DNA from: Streptomyces sp. SAT1
Lineage (GTDB): Bacteria > Actinomycetota > Actinomycetes > Streptomycetales > Streptomycetaceae
NCBI RefSeq assembly: GCF_001654495.1
Contig: NZ_CP015849.1
Span: 6,675,001-6,739,000 of the forward strand
Direction: 5' to 3'
Length of the DNA: 64,000 nucleotides
How positions within the stretch are numbered: the stretch's first letter is position 1; each line of letters begins with the position of its first letter. Position numbers and translations under genes: made by a program. Shown in pieces: positions 1-8,474 of this stretch. A model generated the notes under the pieces. It searched no databases, was not told where the DNA came from, and saw only the letters and a list, made by a program, of their open reading frames with translations.

Positions 1-524
1 ACGTCGTGACCGGCGAGCCGCTGGCCGAGCTGAAGGAGCGGGCCACGGCCAGGGCACTGGCGGGCGACCCGGGCGACGAGCGGGAGTACCCGATGTACCC
101 CGCCGAACTGACCCCGCCCTATCTGGACCGCTTCGCCGCCGCTGCCGCCCAGCGGTACGCGGCCCTGGGGATCGAGCGCGACGATCCCGCCCGGCCCATG
201 AAGATCGCCGCGCTGAACTCGGGGGCGTTCGGGGCGCCGGCCGTGCTGTTCTGCTACCTCGACCGGACGATGGGGCCGGGGCAGTGGGGGGACGCGGGGA
301 TGTACCTCCAGACGGTCATGCTGCTGCTCCGGGCGGAGGGGTTGCACAGCTGTCCCCAGGTGATGTGGACGATGTACCGGAAGACCGTCGCCGACGTGGT
401 GGGAGCGGGGGACGGGCGCGTGCTGTTCTGCGGGGTCGCGGTGGGGTTCGAGCAGGACGGCGCGCCGCAGTCGCGCACCGGGCGGGCGGACATGGCGGAG
501 ACGGTGACCTTCGTCGGGCGGTGA
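1..524 (+). CDS. Nitroreductase family protein, 5' end outside window
   Basis: The frame is open to the left edge, so the N-terminus lies outside the window; the first internal GTG (position 6) is probably not the true start. The visible 170 or so residues match the C-terminal two thirds of an FMN nitroreductase: an AALNSGAFGAP segment, a central helix with DAGMYLQTVMLLLRAEGLHS (the family's conserved cofactor-side helix), and a C-terminal VLFCGVAVGFEQ strand. Members reduce nitro groups or quinones with NAD(P)H in the cytoplasm; the substrate cannot be told. The next gene starts 241 bases downstream after a strong hairpin, so this looks like the last gene of its unit. Missing are the roughly 40-50 N-terminal residues that carry the RRS-type FMN phosphate contact. 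Confidence 0.8.
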   Translation, partial: VVTGEPLAELKERATARALAGDPGDEREYPMYPAELTPPYLDRFAAAAAQRYAALGIERDDPARPMKIAALNSGAFGAPAVLFCYLDRTMGPGQWGDAGMYLQTVMLLLRAEGLHSCPQVMWTMYRKTVADVVGAGDGRVLFCGVAVGFEQDGAPQSRTGRADMAETVTFVGR

Positions 525-590
525 CCCTCCGCCCGGCCGCGGGCCCTCCGCGCCGCCGGACCGGAACCGGGCAGAGCCCTGGCCGCGTCT

Positions 591-628
591 CGCCGGATGC
601 CGGGCGAGGACACGTCCGGCATCCGGCG
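591..628 (+). terminator. Perfect 13-bp stem hairpin after the nitroreductase
   Basis: Positions 591-603 and 616-628 are exact inverted repeats around a 12-base loop, 67 bases after the nitroreductase stop codon. There is no T-tract, which is normal for Streptomyces terminators. The position supports transcription termination of the upstream gene. Confidence 0.6.
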
Positions 629-765
629 GGACCGGGCGGGGAGGGCGTGTCCCCGCCGGTCCGCCGCGGTGCCGGGACGCCCGGGTGCGCGCGACGCGTA
701 GGCGGCCCGCCCGGGTGGGTCTATGGTCGGAAGCACAGGGCGAGCACGAGGGGAAGTAGTCGGCG

Positions 766-1017
766 ATGGCGCAGGACGAGGCCGTGATCGGCTGCACGGG
801 GGAGCTTCTCATCGGCACCCGCGGATCCGCCGGTCCCGGCGAGATCCTGGTGCGGGTCAGAGGCGGCTCCGAGACCTTCCTCGCCTGGTCGCAGGAACCG
901 TTGCCGATCGGTGCGACGGTCCTCGTGGTGGACTCCCGCGGACGCCGTGAGGTCGACGTGATCGAGTGGGCCGACCCCCTGGACCGGTTGCGCGACGATG
1001 CGGCCGACGCAGGCTAA
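766..1017 (+). CDS. Small NfeD-like protein (OB-fold C-terminal domain type)
   Basis: An 83-residue acidic protein. Residues 8-66 are beta-rich (IGCTGELLIGTRGSAGPGEI, then VRGGSETFLAWSQEPLPIG and TVLVVDSRG), the pattern of the soluble C-terminal OB domain of NfeD proteins, without the usual membrane segments or protease domain. It ends 12 bases before an SPFH/flotillin gene whose Shine-Dalgarno AAGGAG overlaps its stop codon. NfeD and SPFH proteins are known partners, so this is probably the truncated NfeD partner of the flotillin (inference from fold pattern and neighbour). The ATG start is supported by GAGGGGAAG about 10 bases upstream. Confidence 0.65.
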   Translation: MAQDEAVIGCTGELLIGTRGSAGPGEILVRVRGGSETFLAWSQEPLPIGATVLVVDSRGRREVDVIEWADPLDRLRDDAADAG

Positions 1018-1029
1018 GGAGAACAGACC

Positions 1030-2268
1030 ATGTTCGGTTACCGTGTTCCCGCCCCCGACGAGGCGATGCTGATCTCGGGCGGCAGGCGGGGACTGGGGGG
1101 CGCGCCGTTTAGGGTGGTGACGGGGCACGGCAAGTTCGTGCTCCCGGTCTTCCGCAAGGTCCGCTTCCTCACCCTGTCGATGTGTGAGTCGGAGGTCGTC
1201 GAGACCTGCGTCACCCGGCAGGGCATCGCGCTGCATGTGCGCGCCGTCATCGCCTTCAAGGTCGGCAACGACCCGGAGAGCATCATCAACGCCGGGCAGC
1301 GCTTCCTCTCCGACCAGGACCAGATGTCCGTCCTGACCGGGCGGATCTTCGCCGGTCACCTGCGCGCCATCATCGGTTCGATGACCGTGGAGGAGATCGT
1401 CACCGAGCGGCAGAAGCTCGCCGCCGAGGTGCTCGACACCTCCAAGACGGAGATGGCGAAGATCGGCCTGATCGTGGACTCGCTCCAGATCCAGTCCATC
1501 GACGACGGCGACACCGGGTACATCGACGCCATGTCCGCGCCGCACAAGGCGGCCATCCAGCGGCAGGCGCAGATCGCCCAGGCACAGGCCAACCAGGCCG
1601 CCGCCGAGGCGGAGCAGGAGGCGGCCCGCAGGCAGGCCGAGTACGCCCGCCAGACCGCCGTCGTCAAGGCGGAGTACTCCGCCGAGGTGGACCGGGCCCA
1701 GGCGCAGGCCGCGCAGGCCGGGCCGCTGGCGCTGGCGCATGCCCAGCAGGAGGTGCTCGCCGCCCGGACGGAGCTGGCCCAGCGGCAGGCCGAACTGCGC
1801 CAGCAGGAGCTGGTGGCCGAGATCGTCAAGCCCGCCGAGGCGGATGCCGAGCGGGTCAGGATCCTCGCCGCGGCCGAGGCCCAGCGGATGAAGGTCCAGG
1901 CCGAGGCCGCCGCGTCCTACGACCGGGTCGCGCTCGACCGGATGCTGATCGACCAGCTCCCGCAGATCGTCAAGGAGGCCGCGGGCGGCCTCTCCGGTGC
2001 CAACGTCAACGTCCTCAACGGCGCGGACGGCCTCGGCGAGATCGCGGCGGGACTGGTCGCCCAGGGCCTGACCATCCTGGACTCGGTACGGCAGAACCTG
2101 AACGGCGGTGGCGGTGGCGGTGGCGGCCAGGGCGGCGGCGCCCAGCGCAACGGCTCCGGCCCGGCCGCGGCGGACACCGGCCGCCGCGAACTCCAGGGCC
2201 CGCGGCCCGCGGCCCCGGACGACGGCGCGCAGACGCCGGGCCGGGGCGGCAAGGGGACGGCCGAGTAG
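1030..2268 (+). CDS. SPFH/flotillin family protein
   Basis: 412 residues. Residues 1-175 form the SPFH (prohibitin) domain: a start without a long membrane anchor (MFGYRVPAPDEAMLISGG), a conserved VVTGHGKFVLPVFRKV core and the TGRIFAGHLRAIIGSMTVEE segment. Residues 175-310 are a long Ala/Gln/Glu coiled coil with repeated QAQAA and AEAEQEA blocks, as in flotillins. The C-terminus (about 355-412) is a Gly-run, low-complexity tail. Flotillins scaffold membrane microdomains, binding the inner face of the membrane by acylation or hydrophobic insertion; no clear transmembrane helix is visible here. It follows the NfeD-like gene with a 12-base gap and probably forms a two-gene operon. Confidence 0.88.
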   Translation: MFGYRVPAPDEAMLISGGRRGLGGAPFRVVTGHGKFVLPVFRKVRFLTLSMCESEVVETCVTRQGIALHVRAVIAFKVGNDPESIINAGQRFLSDQDQMSVLTGRIFAGHLRAIIGSMTVEEIVTERQKLAAEVLDTSKTEMAKIGLIVDSLQIQSIDDGDTGYIDAMSAPHKAAIQRQAQIAQAQANQAAAEAEQEAARRQAEYARQTAVVKAEYSAEVDRAQAQAAQAGPLALAHAQQEVLAARTELAQRQAELRQQELVAEIVKPAEADAERVRILAAAEAQRMKVQAEAAASYDRVALDRMLIDQLPQIVKEAAGGLSGANVNVLNGADGLGEIAAGLVAQGLTILDSVRQNLNGGGGGGGGQGGGAQRNGSGPAAADTGRRELQGPRPAAPDDGAQTPGRGGKGTAE

Positions 2269-2642
2269 GGTCCCGCGAGCGGTCCCGCCCCGTGGCGGGA
2301 CCGCAGCGACGCCACCGGGCGCCGGGCGGCAGTCCGTGTCGTCGGCCTTGCCGACACCCCGTCTGCCGTCTGCGGCCCCGGGCGCGCTCATCGGCACCGC
2401 CGGTCGCCGGTGGCACGCACGCGCCCACCGGCGGCCGCCGGGCCGTTACGGCTCCCGGTACGCGCCTACCGGCCCCGCGCCGGATGCCGGTCGTACTCCC
2501 ACACCGGGAACCACCGGAGCACCGGACCATCCCGGCTCCGGGCGCGGCCACCGACCCCACCGGCCCCGCCGTACTCCACCGGCCCCGCCGTACTCCACCG
2601 GCCCCGCCGTACTCCACCGACCCCGCCCGCCGTCAGGCGCGC
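2269..2642. other. Convergent intergenic region, no gene
   Basis: 374 bases between the flotillin stop and the LacI-regulator stop. I see no supportable gene. The left part is GC-rich without codon-like structure; the right part holds the 19-bp tandem repeat annotated separately. Confidence 0.6.
2557..2613. repeat. 19-bp tandem repeat, three perfect copies
   Basis: Three head-to-tail copies of a 19-base unit containing CCGCCGTACTCCACCGG occupy 2557-2575, 2576-2594 and 2595-2613, followed by a degraded fourth unit. They lie between convergent genes, so they are non-coding. The array looks like a slippage minisatellite. Confidence 0.85.
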
Positions 2643-3731
2643 TCAGCCGACGCGGTCGCCCGCCCCCGCCTCGGCGCCCGCCCCCGGCGCGTCCCGCGCC
2701 GGCCCCGTGCTGTCGCGTTCGATCAGGCGGGGGACCGGGACGCGGACCGTGCGGGCCGGGCCGCCGTCCAGGAGGGCGGTCAGCGCGCGGGCCGCCGTAC
2801 GGCCGAACTCCATGCTGTCCCGCGACAGGGCGGACAGCCACGGCTTGACCATGCGGCACAGCGCGGAGTCCTCCCAGGCCACCACCGACACGTCCGCCGG
2901 GACGGAGTAGCCCAGTTCGGTCGCGGCGGCCACGCCCGCCAGGGCCATCACGTCGTTGTCGTAGATCAGAGCCGTCGGAGGGGACGGCGAGCGCAGTATC
3001 CGGCGGGTGACGGCGGCGCCCTCCGCGTCCGAGTAGTCCGTGGTCACCGACTCGACGCCGGTCAGCCCGCGCCGCTCGGCCTCGGTGCGCAGCGTCCGGA
3101 TCCGGCGCTCGGTGTGCGCGAGTCCGGCCAGGCCCGCGATGTGCATGATGCGCCGGTGGCCGAGCCCGTAGAGCCCGTCCACCACCGAGGCCATGGCGCC
3201 CGCGTCGTCCGCCCACACGGTGGACAGGCCCGGGTGCCGTTCGTCGGGTGCGCCGCCGATCACCACGGCGGGCAGGCCGAGTTCGTCGAGCAGACCGGGG
3301 CGCGGGTCGTCGGTGCGCGGGTCCACGACGAGCACGCCGTCCACCCGGTGCTCGGCCCACCATCTGCGATATACGTCACACTCGTCCGGTACGTCCTCCA
3401 CCACCTGGAAGAGCAGCCCGAGATGGCGCTCGGAGAGCACTTCCTGGATGCCGGAGACCAGTTGCAGGAAGAACGAGTCGACGCCGAGCGTGTCGGCGGG
3501 CCGGGCCAGCACGAAGCCGATCGTGGCCGCGCCCTCCCCGGACAGCGCGCGGGCCGCCGTACTGGGCCGCCAGCCCAGCTGTTCGGCGACCCGGCGGACC
3601 CGGTCGCGGGTGACCTCGGAGACACCGGGCCGGTCGTTGAGCGCGAACGAGACGGCGCTCTCGGAGACACCGGCACGGCGCGCGATGTCCTTCATCGTCG
3701 GACGGCGCGCCGGGGTCCGCTTGGCCGGCAT
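2643..3731 (-). CDS. LacI-family transcriptional regulator of the N-glycan locus
   Basis: 362 residues from ATG at 3731, chosen because AGAGGGGG lies just upstream in frame; the longer open frame would run across the divergent promoter. The N-terminus has the LacI helix-turn-helix (TMKDIARRAGVSESAVSFAL) followed by the hinge-helix segment (RPSTAARALSG). Residues from about 65 form the sugar-binding periplasmic-like domain (IGFVLARPADTLG, VDGVLVVDPRTDD, GLGHRRIMHIAGL, YSVPADVSVVAWEDS). It is divergent from the ABC sugar-binding lipoprotein gene, with two operator-like palindromes between the two starts. The likely role is a repressor released by an imported mannose/GlcNAc oligosaccharide; the ligand is inferred from the neighbours, not from the sequence. 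Confidence 0.9.
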   Translation of the reverse strand: MPAKRTPARRPTMKDIARRAGVSESAVSFALNDRPGVSEVTRDRVRRVAEQLGWRPSTAARALSGEGAATIGFVLARPADTLGVDSFFLQLVSGIQEVLSERHLGLLFQVVEDVPDECDVYRRWWAEHRVDGVLVVDPRTDDPRPGLLDELGLPAVVIGGAPDERHPGLSTVWADDAGAMASVVDGLYGLGHRRIMHIAGLAGLAHTERRIRTLRTEAERRGLTGVESVTTDYSDAEGAAVTRRILRSPSPPTALIYDNDVMALAGVAAATELGYSVPADVSVVAWEDSALCRMVKPWLSALSRDSMEFGRTAARALTALLDGGPARTVRVPVPRLIERDSTGPARDAPGAGAEAGAGDRVG

Positions 3732-3759
3732 GTTCCCCCTCTTTTCACAGCGGTGATCA

Positions 3760-3797
3760 CTAAAGCGCTTGAGTGGAGGCAGCCTAAAGCGCATTAG
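3760..3797. promoter_or_regulatory. Two LacI-type operator palindromes
   Basis: CTAAAGCGCTTGAG at 3760-3773 and CTAAAGCGCATTAG at 3784-3797 share the CTAAAGCGC core. Each is a near-palindrome around the central GCGC typical of LacI/CebR-family sites, and their starts are 24 bases apart. A further TAGCTTTAG-like half site lies near 3854. They sit between the regulator start (3731) and the binding-protein start (3952), so they could control both genes. Confidence 0.6.
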
Positions 3798-3951
3798 TCC
3801 TCGCAGGCAAGTCCCTACTCGGACCCCGGTGACCTGGACTAATGTGGCCGAGGTAGCTTTAGCAGGCCCGAATCCATTGACTTTTGATGAACTCGGCATG
3901 CATCGTCACTGCCGACACCAGCCGTCGACGCCGCAAGGGAGCCGTGTCACC

Positions 3952-5244
3952 GTGCCCATATCCCGCAGAGCACTCGCCGCCGCAGCCATCACCGCCCTCG
4001 TCCTGCCGTTGAGCGCCTGTGGCTCCGGCGGGGACGACGCCGGTTCGACGGACGCGTCGGGCAAGGTCGAGGGCAACATCACCTTCCAGACCTGGAACCT
4101 GCGCGCCAACTTCAAGGACTACTTCGAGGGCGTCATCGGCGACTTCGAGAAGAAGTACCCGGGCGCGCACGTCAAGTGGGTCGACCAGCCCGCCGAGGGC
4201 TACCCCGACAAGATCAGCGCGGACGCGGCCGGCGGCACCCTGCCCGACGTCGTCAACGTCGCCCCGGACCTGGTCGCGCCGCTCGCCAAGGCGGGCCTGG
4301 CGATGGACCTGGACAAGGCCGCCGCCAAGTACAAGGGCGAGTACCTGCCCGGCGCCTGGGCCAGCCACCAGGTCCCCGGCCTGCCCGGCACGTACGCCTT
4401 CCCCTGGTACCTGAACACCGGCCCGCTGTTCTACAACAAGACCCTCTTCAAGCAGGCGGGCCTGGACGCCGAGAAGCCGCCGAAGACGTACGACGAGCTC
4501 TTCACGGACGCCCTCCAGCTGGCCGAGAAGACCGGCGGCAAGGTCGCCACCCTCGCCAACGTGCCCACCATCGAGGACTTCGGCCGCTACGGCTCGACGC
4601 TGACGAACAAGGAGGGCACCGGCTTCGCCTTCAACGACGCGAAGGGTGTCGAACTCCTCACCAAGTACAAGCAGTTGTACGACGCCAAGGCGCTCGACGC
4701 GCAGGCGCTCACCGCCACCCCGGAGTCGACCGGCAAGAAGTTCCTCACCGGTGCCGTGGCCATGAACCCGGGCAGCGCCCTGGACCTGGACAACTTCAAG
4801 AAGCAGGCGCCGAACCTGTACAAGAACATCGGCATCACCGACCAGATCACCAGCACCGGCCACGTCAACATGTACGTGCAGGGCCTGATGGTGAACGCGA
4901 AGACCAAGAACACGCCCGCCGCCGTCGCGTTCGCGCACTTCGTCACCGACGCCGAGCACCAGATGTCCTTCGCCAAGAAGGTCGCCATCTTCCCGAGCAC
5001 CGCCGGCTCGCTCAACGACCCGTACTTCACCAAGGAGGACGGCACCGACGAGACCCGGGTCCGGGTCGCCGCCGCCAAGTCCCTGAAGACCGCGGTCAAC
5101 TACACGCCCGTGCAGTTCAGCGACCAGATGAAGACGGCGCTGCGCAACGAGGTCGCCAAGGCGCTCCAGGGCAAGCAGAGCCCCAAGGACGCGCTCGACA
5201 ACGCTGTCAAGGCATGTGACCAGCTTCTGAAGCAGCAGGGATAA
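3952..5244 (+). CDS. ABC sugar transporter lipoprotein (extracellular solute-binding, family 1)
   Basis: 430 residues from GTG 3952. I chose this start because it gives a complete lipoprotein signal (PISRRALAAAAITALVLPLS then the lipobox LSAC) and is preceded by AAGGGAG; the longer frame would run through the operators. The mature part is a typical family-1 binding protein: ITFQTWNLRANFKDYFEG, VKWVDQPAEGYPDKISAD, LPDVVNVAPDL, then FPWYLNTGPLFYNKTLF. It is exported and anchored outside the membrane, where it should capture an oligosaccharide for the two permeases that follow directly. The context with GH85, GH38 and GH5 enzymes points to a mannose-containing N-glycan fragment. No ATPase gene is present, so a shared MsiK-type ATPase is expected, as for other Streptomyces sugar importers. 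Confidence 0.9.
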   Translation: MPISRRALAAAAITALVLPLSACGSGGDDAGSTDASGKVEGNITFQTWNLRANFKDYFEGVIGDFEKKYPGAHVKWVDQPAEGYPDKISADAAGGTLPDVVNVAPDLVAPLAKAGLAMDLDKAAAKYKGEYLPGAWASHQVPGLPGTYAFPWYLNTGPLFYNKTLFKQAGLDAEKPPKTYDELFTDALQLAEKTGGKVATLANVPTIEDFGRYGSTLTNKEGTGFAFNDAKGVELLTKYKQLYDAKALDAQALTATPESTGKKFLTGAVAMNPGSALDLDNFKKQAPNLYKNIGITDQITSTGHVNMYVQGLMVNAKTKNTPAAVAFAHFVTDAEHQMSFAKKVAIFPSTAGSLNDPYFTKEDGTDETRVRVAAAKSLKTAVNYTPVQFSDQMKTALRNEVAKALQGKQSPKDALDNAVKACDQLLKQQG

Positions 5245-5250
5245 CGCACC

Positions 5251-6203
5251 ATGTCCACCTCGACCGTCTCCCGGGCGCCCGCGAAGCGCCCGGCCCGGCG
5301 CCCCGGCCGGGTCGCCGGGAGCCGCCCGGCGACCCGCATCCGGCGCCAACTGCCCGCCAGTCCCTGGCTGTTCGCCGCACCCGGACTGCTGGTCACCGCC
5401 GTCTTCATCCTGTACCCGTTCATCTCCACGGTGATCAACGCCTTCACCGACCGGCGCACCCTGATCCCCGGCCACTACGTCGGCCTCGCCAACTTCCGCG
5501 AGCTGCTGCACGACGACGCCTTCTGGATCGGCCTGCGCAACAGCACCCTGTACATGGTCGGCACCGTCCCGGCGCTGGTGATCCTGCCGCTGCTGCTGGC
5601 CATGCTGGTGCAGAAGAACATCCCGGGCATCACCTTCTTCCGGTCCGCCTTCTACACCCCGGTCGTCGCCTCGATCGTCGTGGTCGGCCTGATCTGGGTC
5701 TGGATGCTGGACGAACGCGGACTGGTGAACTCGCTCCTGGAGACGGTCGGTCTTGACAAGGTCGGCTTCCTCAGCGACCAGTGGCTGCTGCTGGTCAGCG
5801 CCATGGCCGTCACGGTCTGGAAGGGCCTCGGCTACTACATGATCGTCTACCTCGCGGCGCTCGCCAACGTGCCGCGCGAACTGCACGAGGCCGCCGCCGT
5901 GGACGGCGCGGGCGCGGTGCGCCGCTTCTTCACCGTCACCGTCCCGGCCGTCCGCTCCACCATGGTCCTGGTCGCCGCGCTCTCCTCGGTCGCCGCCTTC
6001 AAGGTGTTCTCCGAGGTCTACCTGATGGCCGGCCCCAGCGGCGGGCCCGCGGGCGAGGACACCACCCTGGTCATGCTCATCCAGCGCACCGGCACCGGCC
6101 TGTCCGGCCGCGTCGGCTACGCCTCCGCCATCTCCCTGGTGGTGTTCGTCATCACCGTGATCCTCATGCTGCTCGTCCTGCGCGCGGACCGGAAGGAGGA
6201 CGC

Positions 6204-6207
<4 letters not shown>
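5251..6207 (+). CDS. ABC sugar transporter permease, MalF/UgpA type
   Basis: 318 residues with a basic cytoplasmic N-terminus (residues 1-40, rich in Arg, Pro and Ala) and six predicted membrane helices, the first near residues 43-65 (LFAAPGLLVTAVFILYPFIS). The ATPase-docking EAA loop appears as ELHEAAAVDGAGAVRRFFTV, close to the consensus EAAxxDGA. It starts 6 bases after the binding protein stop and overlaps the next permease by 4 bases, so the three are cotranscribed and translationally coupled. With its partner it forms the membrane channel for the oligosaccharide delivered by the lipoprotein. Confidence 0.92.
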
Positions 6208-7121
<914 letters not shown>

Positions 7122-7126
7122 GCGCC

Positions 7127-7152
7127 CGGGGCCGCTCCCCGGAGCGGCCCCG
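7127..7152 (+). terminator. 12-bp stem hairpin after the permease genes
   Basis: CGGGGCCGCTCC at 7127-7138 pairs exactly with 7141-7152 across a 2-base gap. It lies between the transporter genes and the glycosidase genes, so it may attenuate rather than fully end the transcript, or may stabilise the transporter mRNA. Confidence 0.5.
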
Positions 7153-7217
7153 CGGCCGGCCGTCACCGTAGCTCTCGCGCGCCGGACCCCCGTACCCCCA
7201 CCTCGCAAGGATCCCGC

Positions 7218-8474
7218 ATGCCTTCTGCCGTGCGCTTCGGCGTCAACTACACCCCGAGCCAGGGGTGGTTCCACCACTGGCTCGACTTCGACCTCGACGC
7301 CGTACGCGCCGACCTGGACTCCATCGCCGCGCTCGGCCTCGACCACGTCCGGGTCTTCCCGCTGTGGCCCTACTTCCAGCCCGACCGCGCCCTGATCCGG
7401 CCGCGCGCCGTGGAGCAGCTGGTGCAGCTCGTCGACGCGGCCGGGGAACGCGGGCTCGACGTCAACGTGGACGGCCTCCAGGGACACCTGTCCAGCTTCG
7501 ACTTCCTGCCCGCCTGGACCCGCACCTGGCACCGCCGCAACCTCTTCACCGACCCCGAGGTCCTGGACGGCCAGGCCGCCTATCTGCGCACCCTGGCCGC
7601 CGCCCTCGACGGCCGCCCCAACTTCCTCGGCATGACCCTCGGCAACGAGGTCAACCAGTTCTCCGCCGGGCCCCACCCCGACCCGGACCGGGCCACCGCC
7701 GACCAGATCGACGCCTGGCTGGAGCGGATGCTCGCCGCCTGCGAGCAGGGCGCCCCCGGCAGGATGCACCTGCACGCCGAGTACGACGCCACCTGGTACC
7801 AGGACGACATGCCGTTCACCCCGGACCAGGCCGCCCGGCACGGCGCGCTGACCGCCGTGCACTCCTGGGTCTTCAACGGCACCGCCCAGCGCCACGGCCG
7901 CACCTCCGTGCCCACCGAGCACCACGCCGCCTACCTCATCGAGCTGAGCAAGGCATGGGCCGGCGACCCGCACCGCCCCGTCTGGCTCCAGGAGGTCGGC
8001 GCGCCCGCCCCCCTGATCCCCGCCGAGCACGCCGCCGCCTTCACCGAGGCCACCGTCGCCAACGCGCTGGACTGCCCCGACCTGTGGGGCATCACCTGGT
8101 GGTGTTCCCACGACGTCTCGCGCGAGCTGGCCGACTTCCCCGAACTCGAGTACAGCCTCGGCCTGCTCACCAACGACCGCCGCCCCAAGGACAGCGCCCG
8201 CAGCCTCGCCCGCGCGGCCCGCGAGCACACCTACGCCCCGGCCCCGCGCACCACCGCCCTGACCGTGCCCGCCGACCCGGCCGCCCGCTCCCGCTGCGCG
8301 CCCGGCGGCGACGTCTTCGAGGCGTTCTTCCGGCTCACCGCCGACGGCGCCCGCCCCGCCACCGTCCTCGACACCCGGGCGGCCGACCGGGACCACCTGG
8401 CCGCCCGCGGCATCACGGACGTCGTCACCCCCGATCAGGTACTCCCCACCCCTCCAGGAGGCACCCGCTCGTGA
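7218..8474 (+). CDS. GH5-like beta-mannosidase (probable GH5_18 type), cytoplasmic
   Basis: 418 residues with no signal peptide. A (beta/alpha)8 clan-A glycosidase: FGVNYTPSQGWFHHWLDFD at the start, the acid/base Glu in TLGNEVNQF (E144) and the nucleophile Glu in WLQEVGAP (E259), plus a WWCSHDVSRELADFPELEYS segment near the last strand. The opening VNYTPSQGWFH and the overall layout resemble the beta-mannosidases of subfamily GH5_18, which in bifidobacteria cleave the Man-beta-1,4-GlcNAc core disaccharide of N-glycans. That assignment is from memory of the family and from the neighbours, so the subfamily is an inference. It overlaps the GH85 gene by 4 bases (GTGA). Confidence 0.8.
   Translation: MPSAVRFGVNYTPSQGWFHHWLDFDLDAVRADLDSIAALGLDHVRVFPLWPYFQPDRALIRPRAVEQLVQLVDAAGERGLDVNVDGLQGHLSSFDFLPAWTRTWHRRNLFTDPEVLDGQAAYLRTLAAALDGRPNFLGMTLGNEVNQFSAGPHPDPDRATADQIDAWLERMLAACEQGAPGRMHLHAEYDATWYQDDMPFTPDQAARHGALTAVHSWVFNGTAQRHGRTSVPTEHHAAYLIELSKAWAGDPHRPVWLQEVGAPAPLIPAEHAAAFTEATVANALDCPDLWGITWWCSHDVSRELADFPELEYSLGLLTNDRRPKDSARSLARAAREHTYAPAPRTTALTVPADPAARSRCAPGGDVFEAFFRLTADGARPATVLDTRAADRDHLAARGITDVVTPDQVLPTPPGGTRS

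Noticed and set aside
3859..5886. Long minus-strand open frame across the sugar-binding and permease genes
   Set aside because: Shadow frame of clear ABC transporter genes; composition biased (Asp/Val/Gly/Leu) and no motif.
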